64,000 nt of DNA from Bacteroidales bacterium (GTDB taxonomy: Bacteria; Bacteroidota; Bacteroidia; Bacteroidales; GCA-2748055): the NCBI GenBank assembly GCA_020636775.1, contig JACJXF010000002.1:164134-228133 (forward strand). The letters run 5' to 3'. Position 1 is the stretch's first letter. Each line of letters begins with the position of its first letter. The notes below the pieces were generated by a model, which was given only the letters and a program-made list of their open reading frames with translations, searched no databases and had not been told where the DNA came from. The position numbers and the translations under genes are program-made. Of the stretch, positions 26,901 through 35,678 are shown piece after piece.

Positions 26901-27170
26901 CCAATCCCTGCTCTGGTCGCGGAGGATGTTACAGATGCGGTTCCACCTGCAAAAAAGACTTCCTCCGTGCTTATAAACTCCTGGGGTTCCAGAATCTTTG
27001 TCAGTAATGTGAAAGCAAATACGAAAGTAAGTATTTATAATCTGACAGGCTCACTGGTTCGGTCATTTGAAACTTCCAGTGATACCGATTTCGAGCTAAA
27101 TACCGGACTTTGGATAGTGAAGGTTGGTTCGGGGGAAGGATATAAAACTGCAAAAGTATTTACCCCATGA
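23967..27170 (+). CDS. Secreted multidomain pectin methylesterase (CE8), T9SS cargo
   Basis: A 1067-residue protein with a signal peptide (cleavage near IANGQ), about 550 residues of beta-rich N-terminal modules, a CE8 domain (about 575-930) and a T9SS C-terminal sorting domain (about 990-1067). CE8 active-site segments are GRQDSFF (Asp793), GGTDFLFGG (Asp815, the likely nucleophile) and YFGRPW (Arg884). CE8 removes methyl esters from homogalacturonan so that pectate lyases and GH28 can act. The first motif has QDS where most family members have QDT. The first N-terminal module (about 22-200) reads as a jelly-roll carbohydrate-binding-type domain, followed by carboxypeptidase-regulatory-like repeats. 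First gene of the plus-strand pectin cluster. Confidence 0.92.
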   Translation: MITKFKTLFFVFFFIGQIANGQSTGLIDSWDFGAEQLNSEVYRNMLTVDSINAWYPGTVVVGSNGNILPNFTSGILSWTGGGNDRLRTTNTTITRFDENISSVTGFTGRVYVNSAAKITRFLSLNLDEDDEVTVFAKTDAGGIINFEYQANPVAQTDQVAVSTSLMELHFVAKQAGTYHIFDTQGKPSYYRIYRKDANYVNISGSVDISEAADIPNDYGIRFTNDAGKTWEAAVNSGTYSVDLPAGFTYHLSLTGANGYVINSATSVLLSDVPAILNVNILKVTLFTVSGSVTGLGPGISKLELIYTPDPAKAKFYIPKPEIDTASASYSVQLEPDCEYIISAKGVNDFYIADSSLTIGNADQTADISFLPRPLYGVTIVTSGLTAEQQAKLGLSFRMLYEDGYVYHFNSGDVINLRDGVYSIEADGLNDYPLELGLTSNLRVNGEAASKNLVFKQVKNWPFNDQVITNNTPSYLGLLFSGNIANEIAKGHLTAKAGATIQVPVNPGTKVRIAYYYSADFSIDGGAAITTSSGSTSTVEYADYIYPGTNAGFVTITIGSGTSTTYISNISSEDVVDYSAVIYVGADKTYKSLNAALDAISHMPRENNERVKVMIDPGNYEEMLVINVPDVSFVNAASKPSTELSNKGVDIDASAVRITSYYGHGYSYYSMGDNQKWDSEILRVNKENGYLSYENKGAGTTNGSFWNATVVVNADGFEAENIIFENSFNQYISKKESEDVVVMWEVGNKGLRPTETGSVLVQNKSFVERAAALAINNGVDKVVLKKCRVIGRQDSFFGGSGARVVVYKGAMMGGTDFLFGGMNVVFYKSDLVMNTSDESNDISYLTAAQQSSGRGFLMYECNIKSAVPGVENSSSRQSKPGYFGRPWLANTSEVVFYKTTIDTTNFPGSEGSSLILPLGWLNSLGGESALMYEYGTLEKSGVDNSAARAPWSTLLATPSLSDGTEISTFNFTKGNDDWDPIPALVAEDVTDAVPPAKKTSSVLINSWGSRIFVSNVKANTKVSIYNLTGSLVRSFETSSDTDFELNTGLWIVKVGSGEGYKTAKVFTP

Positions 27171-27301
27171 ATTGAAAAAACCTGATTCACGCTCTGAAAA
27201 AGGCAATTTAGCCAGGTCCTAAACAAAATATTATGGAGGAAGGAAATAAATGCAAATATTATTGAAAAGAAAACATGTTTCAGGGACAGGATGATAATAT
27301 G

Positions 27302-27357
27302 TAACCCTTTTTATGGTGATTTTTCACCCTTTTTGCCTGAATCATTAAATAAATTTG
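27302..27357 (+). promoter_or_regulatory. Candidate HTCS-controlled promoter upstream of the GH105 gene
   Basis: Two C-tract half-sites (TAACCCTTTTTATG and CACCCTTTTTG, about 22 bases apart, 27302-27339) precede a consensus Bacteroidota -7 element TAAATTTG at 27350-27357, 24 bases before the chosen GH105 ATG. The spacing from the first half-site to the -7 element is 48 bases, against 50 at the CE8 promoter. This promoter could serve the whole GH105-to-SusD run. Confidence 0.4.
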
Positions 27358-27381
27358 AAATTCATTCCTCAGATACTAAAA

Positions 27382-28572
27382 ATGTCAAAATTCATCCTTT
27401 TAATATTTGCTCTGCTGTTTTCAGGCTCCTGCCTGCAAAAAAAGAGCAGTTTAACGAAGGATGCCGGCAATACAGAGAATCAATTTGCGATTAGCCTGGC
27501 TGATGCGGCCATGTTCCGGTTCGACAGCCTCATTAAATATAATAACCCAAAAACTTATAAATGGCAGTATGATGTTGCGCTGCTCGGACAGGCAATTGAT
27601 AAACTGGGGTATATTGACGGGAAATATTCACGGTATTATGAGGACTATCTCAACTACTTTGTTCAGGAGGACGGGAATGTAAAAACATATAAGATATCCG
27701 ATTTTAATCTTGACAATTTAAATGGGGCGAAAGGTTTAATTACCCTTTATAAGCGCACGGGAGATCAGAAATACAGAAACGCCCTGAAATTATTTATTTC
27801 ACAGGTAAAGGAACAGCCTAAAACTCCTGAAGGAGGTTTCTGGCATAAGAAAATTTACCCGGAACAAATGTGGCTTGATGGAATTTATATGTGTACCCCT
27901 TTCCTGGCTCAGTACGCAAAAGAATTCAATGAGCCTGAATGGTTCGATGTTATTACCCGCCAGATTACTCTTATTTATGAAAAGACCAGGGATGAAAAGA
28001 CCGGTCTGATTTATCATGCATGGGATTCATCCCATAAAGAGAGATGGAGCAATCCTCTTACCGGGACATCGCCGAATTTCTGGGGCAGGGCAACAGGCTG
28101 GTATATGATGGCTCTGGTGGATGTACTTGATTATTTCCCGCAAGATCACAAAGGCAGGAAGGAAATCATCAGAATCCTTAACGAAATTTGCAGTTCGGTT
28201 GACAATGTAAAAGATCCGGATACCGGATTATGGTATCAGGTATTGGATAAAGGAGGGGAACCGGATAATTATCTGGAAGCTTCTTCCTCCCTGATGTTCA
28301 TATATGTTTTCGCAAAAGCTTCACATAAAGGATATATTCCTTCAAACTACCATGATATTGCTGAAAATTCATTCATCGCAGCCAAAAAACAATTCATTGT
28401 TACAGGTGCAGATGGCTATCCCGTTCTTATAAATACCTGCGGGGGTTGCGGTCTCGGGGGAAATCCTTATCGCGATGGGAGCTATGAATATTATGTCACT
28501 GAAAAAAGAGTTGAAAATGATCCAAAAGGAGTTGCCCCTTTTATTCTGGCAGCTATTGAATTGAAACACTAA
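27382..28572 (+). CDS. GH105 unsaturated rhamnogalacturonyl/galacturonyl hydrolase, lipoprotein
   Basis: A 396-residue lipoprotein (MSKFILLIFALLFSGSC, lipobox Cys17); ATG at 27382 was chosen because the longer frame begins with TTG and weakens the signal peptide. The (alpha/alpha)6 fold shows KIYPEQMWLDGIYMCTPFLAQYA (catalytic Asp about residue 166 by analogy with YteR), IYHAWDSSHKERWSNPLTG and SPNFWGRATGWYMMALVDVLDYFP, typical of GH105. The enzyme hydrates and releases the 4,5-unsaturated uronic acid left on oligosaccharides by pectate lyases. It complements the two PL1 enzymes of the locus. Confidence 0.93.
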   Translation: MSKFILLIFALLFSGSCLQKKSSLTKDAGNTENQFAISLADAAMFRFDSLIKYNNPKTYKWQYDVALLGQAIDKLGYIDGKYSRYYEDYLNYFVQEDGNVKTYKISDFNLDNLNGAKGLITLYKRTGDQKYRNALKLFISQVKEQPKTPEGGFWHKKIYPEQMWLDGIYMCTPFLAQYAKEFNEPEWFDVITRQITLIYEKTRDEKTGLIYHAWDSSHKERWSNPLTGTSPNFWGRATGWYMMALVDVLDYFPQDHKGRKEIIRILNEICSSVDNVKDPDTGLWYQVLDKGGEPDNYLEASSSLMFIYVFAKASHKGYIPSNYHDIAENSFIAAKKQFIVTGADGYPVLINTCGGCGLGGNPYRDGSYEYYVTEKRVENDPKGVAPFILAAIELKH

Positions 28573-28606
28573 CATATTTTATGATTACTAACTAAATTCC
28601 TTACTT

Positions 28607-30919
28607 ATGAAAAAAGTTTACCTAAGTTTAATTTTCCTTAGCCTCCTGATTGGCCTGAATGCCCAGGCTTGGAAGGTTTATGAGGCTCGCTACATGCCTG
28701 TGGTTAATAACCCTGCTTTTACTTCATCCAGCCCAGTTGGTGCTGCAATGGAGCTGATTGTAAATCCTGAAAATCCGAATGATTCCATCTATAAGTATGT
28801 TTCATACCCGGATGGCTCAACCGGACAGTTATGGAAGTATACCTATCCCGAAGCAAGTGTTAACGCGGTTACCATTGTTGCGAGGGTAAAAGGTATATCT
28901 ACAGATCCGGACCGGGTTCTTGAATTCGATATCGATAATCTGGGCTGGAGGGAAAGAGTGTATATTAATACCGACAATACCTATAAGATGGAGTACTCTA
29001 AAGCCACAGGCAGCCTGCCGGGCAGTGCTCAGGACTGGCACATTTACAGGATGACAAAGGTGGATGACATTGTCAAACTGTATGTTGATGAGAATCCTGA
29101 TCCACTTGTGGTTTCAACCATTCCGGCAACCTCAACTGTCCGAAATTATTTCAGGTTTGGTGATGGCTCCAGCTCTGTTACATATGGTGGAATGGTTGAC
29201 TGGATTACCTGGGATGTTACAGGCGCATATGCTCCCGGTGAAGGTGCAGCCCTGCCGGATACCCTTGTTAAAACAGTACCTAAATTAAATGTTTATAATG
29301 CTAACGAACTCCCTGATGCGTTTTCATCCAACTTTACTACCAGTAATGTTGGCGGTGATGCACCAACAATGAACATTATCGACGATCCTGATAATGTTGG
29401 AAATAAACTTTTTGAATATATTATCGGAGGCGCCTCTTCAAAGCATATGTGGAAATATGCATATACAAACCCTGATCAGCCCATTATTACCCTTGTTGCC
29501 CGTGTTAAAGCCACCTCTGGTGGATACGACAGGGCTATTGAACTGGACATGGAAAACGGTGGATGGCGTGACAGACTTTTTGTTAAGAATCCCAGTCAGT
29601 ATGAGCTTAAGGAGTCAGCTACCAAGGGTGATATGCCAATTGGCACCATGGGCTGGCATATATACAGACTTACCAAAGAGGCTGACACAGTTAAGTTATA
29701 TTTGGATGAAAATCCCGTTCCTTTTCAGGTGGTAAAGACAAATACTACTTCAGCTAATAATTATTTCCGCTTTGGAGATGGGAACAGCAGCTCCTCTGTT
29801 GGAGGAATGATCGACTGGATTGTTTGGGATGAGACAGGAGCCTATGCACCTGACCGTGGAAATTTCCTGCCCGATTCTTTGGTTCAGACAGTTTCTTCCT
29901 CGGATGCAAAACTTGCTACCCTTACAGCATCACTTGGAGATTTGAGCCCGGCGTTCGATCCGGCAGTTATGAACTACGACCTTGTCCTTCCTGTGGGATC
30001 ATCCGCTGTGACTTTTACCGCCACTGCAAATGATGGGCTTGCAAGTCTTACAGGAGACGGCGAATTCACAGCCATACCCGGAACTGCAAATATCGTTGTA
30101 ACCGCAGAAGACGGCTATGTTAATACATATTCAGTTAATGTAAGCGTTGCAGTAGCAGGTGATGCCAGTCTTTCAGCACTTACTGCATCGGCAGGAACAC
30201 TCGACCCTGTTTTCGATCCTGCTGTTATGTCGTACAGCCTCGAATTACCCGCAGGTTCAGGCTCTGTAACTTTTACCGCTACTCCAACTGATGGTCTCTC
30301 CACTGTTACCGGAGATGGTGAGTTTACAAATGTTCCTGGCACAGCCGAAATTACAGTTACAGCTCCGGAGGGGGCTCAGAAAACATATACCATTGTTGTT
30401 ACTGTTGCAGCTTCAAACGATGCCAGTCTGCAATCGCTTACCAGCAGTTCAGGTGTACTTGATCCGGCATTTAGTTCAGGAGTATTTGCATATACCCTCG
30501 AACTGGACCCGGGCTCAACCAGCGTTACACTTACTGCAACCGCGACCGATGCGAATGCAAGCCTTACAGGTGACGGTCTTATATCAGCTCCCGGAACGGC
30601 TACAATTACTGTAACGGCCGAAGATGGAACAACCACTCAGGATTATGTGGTTACCATTACGGTTTCAACAGTGGGTGTTGGTCAGCTTAACAATAATAAT
30701 CTTAGAATTTATCCTAATCCTGCCAGCGATCTTGTAACAATTGTTGCACCCGCAGGTTCTCATGTCTGGATCCTTAATTCACTTGGAAAGGATATATCCG
30801 GAATAGTAATGAAAAGCTCTTCGGAAAATATTGACCTGTCTTCCTTTAAAGCAGGTATATACTTTGTGAAGATTCAGGATTCAGAAGGATTAATTGTTAA
30901 GAAACTTCTTGTTAAATAA
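28607..30919 (+). CDS. Secreted protein: duplicated ~200-residue module, three cadherin-like domains, T9SS domain
   Basis: A 770-residue protein with a signal peptide (ending GLNAQ), two homologous modules (about 21-222 and 228-430), three tandem cadherin-like beta-sandwich repeats (about 433-688, each beginning D-A-x-L-x-x-L and containing LTGDG) and a T9SS sorting domain (LRIYPNPASD onward). Both modules share GWR-R-, WHIYR-TK--D-VKLY-DENP, NYFRFGDG and GGM-DWI-WD-TGAYAP. The module looks like a concanavalin-like sandwich; no catalytic signature is recognised. In a pectin locus, a surface pectin-binding or uncharacterised enzymatic role is plausible. GH105 lies 34 bases upstream. Confidence 0.8.
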   Translation: MKKVYLSLIFLSLLIGLNAQAWKVYEARYMPVVNNPAFTSSSPVGAAMELIVNPENPNDSIYKYVSYPDGSTGQLWKYTYPEASVNAVTIVARVKGISTDPDRVLEFDIDNLGWRERVYINTDNTYKMEYSKATGSLPGSAQDWHIYRMTKVDDIVKLYVDENPDPLVVSTIPATSTVRNYFRFGDGSSSVTYGGMVDWITWDVTGAYAPGEGAALPDTLVKTVPKLNVYNANELPDAFSSNFTTSNVGGDAPTMNIIDDPDNVGNKLFEYIIGGASSKHMWKYAYTNPDQPIITLVARVKATSGGYDRAIELDMENGGWRDRLFVKNPSQYELKESATKGDMPIGTMGWHIYRLTKEADTVKLYLDENPVPFQVVKTNTTSANNYFRFGDGNSSSSVGGMIDWIVWDETGAYAPDRGNFLPDSLVQTVSSSDAKLATLTASLGDLSPAFDPAVMNYDLVLPVGSSAVTFTATANDGLASLTGDGEFTAIPGTANIVVTAEDGYVNTYSVNVSVAVAGDASLSALTASAGTLDPVFDPAVMSYSLELPAGSGSVTFTATPTDGLSTVTGDGEFTNVPGTAEITVTAPEGAQKTYTIVVTVAASNDASLQSLTSSSGVLDPAFSSGVFAYTLELDPGSTSVTLTATATDANASLTGDGLISAPGTATITVTAEDGTTTQDYVVTITVSTVGVGQLNNNNLRIYPNPASDLVTIVAPAGSHVWILNSLGKDISGIVMKSSSENIDLSSFKAGIYFVKIQDSEGLIVKKLLVK

Positions 30920-30941
30920 CTTATAATCCATTAAATTTTAT

Positions 30942-30997
30942 CGGTAGTATGACCGGGAATTTTTCCTGATTTTCAGGAGAGATTCCCGGAATACCGG
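30942..30997 (+). terminator. Intercistronic hairpin
   Basis: A three-tier inverted repeat (CGGTA...TACCG, CCGGGAAT...ATTCCCGG, CCTG...CAGG, with an ATTTT-type loop) lies between the duplicated-module protein and the PL1 gene. No T-run follows, so it may be an mRNA processing, stabilising or attenuating structure rather than a full terminator. Confidence 0.5.
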
Positions 30998-31049
30998 TAA
31001 AATGAACTTATTGAAATACTGCCTGCTAACTTTATGCTATCAAAGGATT

Positions 31050-32390
31050 ATGAATTTATTCCCTTCAGTTATATTATTTTTTACTACCATGGGATGCATT
31101 CCCTCGGGCAACTCAGGTCAAAACACTCCTTCTTTTCCGGGAGCTGAAGGCGCCGGTATGTATACAAGCGGAGGGAGAGGCGGAATAGTAGTTGAAGTAA
31201 GCAATCTGGAAGATAGCGGTGCAGGAAGTCTCAGGGCTGCATTAAATATGAAGGAATGCCGGACAGTTATATTTAAAATTTCCGGAACTATTGAACTTAA
31301 ATCCCCTGTTGAAATAAAAAACGGAAACCTTACAATTGCAGGACAAACGGCACCCGGCGATGGCATTTGTGTCAGCCGCTATCCTGTCATAATCAAAAGC
31401 GGGAATGTTATAATCCGCTATATGCGTTTCAGGCTCGGAGATACCTCGGGTGAAGGATTCGATGCCATTAACTGTAAAGATCAGGAAGATGTGATCATCG
31501 ATCATTGCAGCATGAGCTGGTCGGTTGATGAGACGGCATCTTTTTACGACAATAAAAATTTTACGCTGCAGTGGTGCATTATAAGCGAAAGTCTTAATAA
31601 TTCAGTTCATAAAAAAGGTGAACATGGATATGGGGGTATATGGGGAGGGATGAATGCAAGCTTTCATCATAACCTTCTGGCTAATCATGCCAGCAGAAAC
31701 CCGCGATTTCAGGGTAGTCGCTACCATAAAATGCCGGATAAGGAAATGGCTGAATTTACAAACAATGTAATCTATAACTGGGGACATAAAAGCTCCTATG
31801 GAGGCGAAGAAGGACATTACAATATGATCGCCAATTATTATAAACCCGGACCGGCAACTAAAAAGTCACAACGAACAGTTATACTGGAGCCGTTTTCACC
31901 CTTGGGAAGTTTTTATCTGGAGGGGAATATATTAGAAGGATCACTGGAAATAAGTCAAAACAACAGCCTTGGAATTGAGATTAATGAAAACGCTCTTGAT
32001 TCGGTTCTTTCAAAAGTAAGATTTATCATTACTCCGGCTGTAAAAGCACAGACTGCCTCAGAAGCATTTTCTTCTGTAACAGCATTGGCCGGAGCCAGTC
32101 TGAAACGTGATATAACAGACCAGCGGATTATTGATGAAGTCATAAATGGAAGCTGCCATTTTGGAGATAACGGAATAATTAACAGCCAGCAGGATGTGGG
32201 TGGCTGGCCCCAGCTTGAAACAATGGAAGCCCCTGCCGATTCCGATCACGATGGAATGCCCGATTTATGGGAGAAAAACATGAATCTGGATCCTACAGAT
32301 CCCACTGACGGGAAATTATATCAGCCTGATAATATTTACACAAACCTCGAATTATATCTGAACAGTTTAACACTGCATGAAAAAAGCTAA
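31050..32390 (+). CDS. PL1-family pectate lyase, lipoprotein
   Basis: A 446-residue protein; ATG at 31050 yields a lipoprotein signal (MNLFPSVILFFTTMGC). The right-handed beta-helix shows SFPGAEGAGMYTSGGRGG, TIAGQTAPGDGI, IDHCSMSWSVDE and the catalytic-arginine region ASRNPRFQGSRYH, as in PL1 pectate lyases, which cleave polygalacturonate by calcium-dependent beta-elimination. The C-terminus has a DSDHDGMPDLWE calcium-binding repeat (thrombospondin type 3-like). It lies 11 bases before susC. The lipobox suggests display at the outer membrane, supplying unsaturated oligosaccharides to SusCD. Confidence 0.92.
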   Translation: MNLFPSVILFFTTMGCIPSGNSGQNTPSFPGAEGAGMYTSGGRGGIVVEVSNLEDSGAGSLRAALNMKECRTVIFKISGTIELKSPVEIKNGNLTIAGQTAPGDGICVSRYPVIIKSGNVIIRYMRFRLGDTSGEGFDAINCKDQEDVIIDHCSMSWSVDETASFYDNKNFTLQWCIISESLNNSVHKKGEHGYGGIWGGMNASFHHNLLANHASRNPRFQGSRYHKMPDKEMAEFTNNVIYNWGHKSSYGGEEGHYNMIANYYKPGPATKKSQRTVILEPFSPLGSFYLEGNILEGSLEISQNNSLGIEINENALDSVLSKVRFIITPAVKAQTASEAFSSVTALAGASLKRDITDQRIIDEVINGSCHFGDNGIINSQQDVGGWPQLETMEAPADSDHDGMPDLWEKNMNLDPTDPTDGKLYQPDNIYTNLELYLNSLTLHEKS

Positions 32391-32401
32391 ATAACTGAAC
32401 T

Positions 32402-35400
32402 ATGAACTCATTTTACCGAAATTTAAAAATAGCACTGAGTATGGCATTCCTGCTGTTTTTCTTTCATGAAATTTCAGCACAGACCGTCACGGGTAAAATT
32501 ACCGATGAGAACGGTGCTCCATTACCAGGTGTCGGGATATTGATAGAAGGGACAACTACGGGTTCAATTTCTGACCTGCAGGGTATGTACACTATTAATG
32601 TTAACAACATACAGAAGGATGTACTTGTATTCTCATTTGTGGGAATGGAAAAAATTCAGGTGCCGCTTAATGGAAGAGATAAAGTGGATGTTCAGATGAA
32701 AGCCGAGGCAGAATCGCTGGATGAGATTGTGGTTATTGGTTATGGTACCATGAAAAAAAGAGATCTTACCGGTTCAGTTTCTTCGGTTAATGCCCAGCAA
32801 CTTAAAGATATTCCTGTTACCTCAGCAGCACAGGCTATTACCGGCCGGCTTGCAGGAGTTCAGATAACTACTTCGGAAGGTTCCCCGGATGCAGAAGTTA
32901 AAATCAGGGTAAGGGGTGGTGGATCCATTACTCAGGATAACTCCCCACTGTATATAGTGGATGGCTTCCCGGTTGAAAATCTAAACTCGGTTCCTCCCTC
33001 CGATATAGAAAGTATCGATGTTCTTAAGGATGCATCCTCAACAGCTATTTATGGAGCCAGAGGGGCAAACGGAGTTGTTATAATTACTACTAAATCGGGT
33101 GAAAAAGGGGTTACAAAAGTCAGCTATAACGGATATTACGGTGTAAAACAAATATCCAATACCCTCGATGTTCTGGATCCTTATGAATTTGTTCTCTTTC
33201 AGTATGAGAGAAATCAGGGAAGTTTCCAGGACAGAAAGGCTTTTTTAAACGGATACGGAGCATGGGCTGACCTGGATAGTCTTTATTCCAATATTCCCGG
33301 TGAAAACTGGCAAAATGATGTTTTTGGACGAAAAGCCCCGACATCCTACCATAATCTTAGTATACAGGGCGGCGGAGACAGAAGTTCGTACAATTTAAGT
33401 TTTACAAATAATGCCGACCAGGGCATTATGATAGAATCAGGTTACACCCGTAATAATCTGAATTTCAGATTTGATACCAAAGCAAGTGATAAGCTGAACT
33501 TTAGTTTCGATGTGAAACTGGCAGACACCAAGGTTAGCGGGGCAGGTACTTCTGATCCGGGTTCATCCACCACCAACCGCCTTAAGAATTCGGTTATTTA
33601 TATGCCTACCAGCGGATTGTATGATTTCGGAGCAGTCCAGGATCTTCTTTTTACCGATGACGAATATTATACGCTGACGGGTTTAACCGACCCTGTAACC
33701 CTTGCAGGAGACGAATACCGCCGCAAAAATACAGGAAGCTATAATTTCAACGGTGCATTGAGTTATTCCATTCTTAAGAATTTGATTTTCAGAACAGAAA
33801 TTGGATATAATCTGAGAGAGGAAAAGCGGAATGAGTATGACGGACTGTCGACTCCCAATGCCAGAAAATATGGAGATAAACCTATCGCAAGTATCGAGGA
33901 CCGGATTTACACTACCATGAGGATTGCCAATACCCTGACATTAAATCTGACTCCCGAAGGTGATGTGCATTCAATTAATGCCATGCTGGGTCAGGAAATG
34001 GTAAACACAAATTACAATGAATTGATTAACCTTTCCCGCGGTTTTCCGGTAGGGATTACCCCCGAGCTGGCCCTGGGTTCAATGGGCCTGGGAGAAGATA
34101 ACCAAAAACCGGAAACATTCGAATCCTCATCCAAACTGCTTTCCTATTTCGGAAGGGTAAACTATTCTTTTAAAAATAAATTTCTGGTTTCATCAACAAT
34201 TCGTGCAGACGGATCTTCGAAGTTTGGACCCAACAATCGCTGGGCAATATTCCCTTCGGTTTCTGCCGGTTGGAGAATTTCGGAAGAAGAATTTATGCAA
34301 AACCTGGATTTCCTTTCTAACATGAAAATCAGAGGTAGCTATGGTCAGGCAGGTAATGACCGGATTGATGACCAGCTCTGGAGAACTGCTTTTAAAGTTG
34401 GAACAGATAAAGCCTATTATATTAACGAAGTTCCACTTACCTTTTTCTACCCGGATCCATCAAATATCCCAAATCCAAACCTGAAATGGGAAACTACAGT
34501 AACCAGGAACCTGGGCCTTGATATGGGTTTCCTTCACAACAGATTAAACGCTAATATCGACTTATATAAAAATACCGGGAAAGAACTTCTCCTGCAGTCA
34601 GATGTCCCGCCTGAAACCGGCTACACAAAACAAATGACCAACATTGGAGCCACCTCAAACAAAGGTATTGAATTTGTTATTGATGCTGTACCTGTGCAAA
34701 AAAATGATTTAAAAATTACCTTCAACTTCAATATCAGCTTTAACAAAAACACTATTGATGACCTTGGGTCTGTTAATTCATTCCTCTATCAATCGGACTG
34801 GAACAACGATATTGGTGCAGACTATTATGTTAAAGTAGGCCAGCCGGTTGGAATGATGTATGGATATGTTACAGATGGATTTTATACCGTTGATGATTTC
34901 GAAGTTGACGCTGTAACAGGTCAGTTAATGAAGGACTCAAAGGGAGTATATATTCTTAAACCTGGAATTGCTGATAATTCAGGTATTTTGTATGCAGGAT
35001 TCGGACCCGGTGCCGTGAAATTTAAAAATCTCGGAGATCCTGTGGATGCAAATGGTAATCCGGTTCCCGACGGAAATAAGGTAACTGCTGATGCAGACCG
35101 TACCATAATTGGGAATTCAAATCCTAAGCATGTGGGAGGGGTTAATTTGTCTGTTATGTTTAAGGGATTCGATGCCAGTGTATTCCTGAACTGGGTTTAT
35201 GGAAACAATATTTATAATGCCAATAAAATTGAATTCACCAGTGCATACAGAAAATATACCAACCTTCTTTCAGATATGTCCTCTGATAAAAGGTGGACGA
35301 ATATCAATGATGCCGGAGTAGTAATTACCAATGCTGACGAACTTGCTGAAAGAAACAAGGACGCAACAATCTGGTCGCCAAACACAGGAAGGTATCTCTT

Positions 35401-35668
35401 CCATTCATGGGCTGTTGAGGACGGCTCATTTTTGAGGGTAAGCAATATTACCATTGGTTATACATTGCCGTCAACGCTGACTAAAAAAGTATTCATCCGT
35501 AATCTAAGAATTTATGCCACAGGAAATAACCTGTTTACGTTTACGAAATATTCCGGTTTTGATCCCGAGGTAGATACGAGAAGATCAACACCTCTTACAC
35601 CAGGCGTGGACTATTCTGCCTATCCCAGGAGCCGTATGTATTTGATGGGCATTAATGTAACTTTTTAA
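32402..35668 (+). CDS. SusC-like TonB-dependent outer-membrane oligosaccharide transporter
   Basis: A 1088-residue SusC-family protein. A signal peptide ends near HEISAQ; a CarboxypepD-regulatory-like domain (TVTGKITDENGAPLPGVGILIEGTT) follows, then the motif DEIVVIGYGTMKKRDLTGSVSSV, the plug domain (AITGRLAGVQ, VRIRGGGS-type VRVRGGGSI, DASSTAIYGARGANGVVIITTK) and a 22-strand-type barrel ending in VTF. It imports oligosaccharides across the outer membrane, capped by the SusD protein 10 bases downstream. Context indicates pectin-derived galacturonides. Confidence 0.96.
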   Translation: MNSFYRNLKIALSMAFLLFFFHEISAQTVTGKITDENGAPLPGVGILIEGTTTGSISDLQGMYTINVNNIQKDVLVFSFVGMEKIQVPLNGRDKVDVQMKAEAESLDEIVVIGYGTMKKRDLTGSVSSVNAQQLKDIPVTSAAQAITGRLAGVQITTSEGSPDAEVKIRVRGGGSITQDNSPLYIVDGFPVENLNSVPPSDIESIDVLKDASSTAIYGARGANGVVIITTKSGEKGVTKVSYNGYYGVKQISNTLDVLDPYEFVLFQYERNQGSFQDRKAFLNGYGAWADLDSLYSNIPGENWQNDVFGRKAPTSYHNLSIQGGGDRSSYNLSFTNNADQGIMIESGYTRNNLNFRFDTKASDKLNFSFDVKLADTKVSGAGTSDPGSSTTNRLKNSVIYMPTSGLYDFGAVQDLLFTDDEYYTLTGLTDPVTLAGDEYRRKNTGSYNFNGALSYSILKNLIFRTEIGYNLREEKRNEYDGLSTPNARKYGDKPIASIEDRIYTTMRIANTLTLNLTPEGDVHSINAMLGQEMVNTNYNELINLSRGFPVGITPELALGSMGLGEDNQKPETFESSSKLLSYFGRVNYSFKNKFLVSSTIRADGSSKFGPNNRWAIFPSVSAGWRISEEEFMQNLDFLSNMKIRGSYGQAGNDRIDDQLWRTAFKVGTDKAYYINEVPLTFFYPDPSNIPNPNLKWETTVTRNLGLDMGFLHNRLNANIDLYKNTGKELLLQSDVPPETGYTKQMTNIGATSNKGIEFVIDAVPVQKNDLKITFNFNISFNKNTIDDLGSVNSFLYQSDWNNDIGADYYVKVGQPVGMMYGYVTDGFYTVDDFEVDAVTGQLMKDSKGVYILKPGIADNSGILYAGFGPGAVKFKNLGDPVDANGNPVPDGNKVTADADRTIIGNSNPKHVGGVNLSVMFKGFDASVFLNWVYGNNIYNANKIEFTSAYRKYTNLLSDMSSDKRWTNINDAGVVITNADELAERNKDATIWSPNTGRYLFHSWAVEDGSFLRVSNITIGYTLPSTLTKKVFIRNLRIYATGNNLFTFTKYSGFDPEVDTRRSTPLTPGVDYSAYPRSRMYLMGINVTF

Positions 35669-35678
35669 ACACAGAGCT

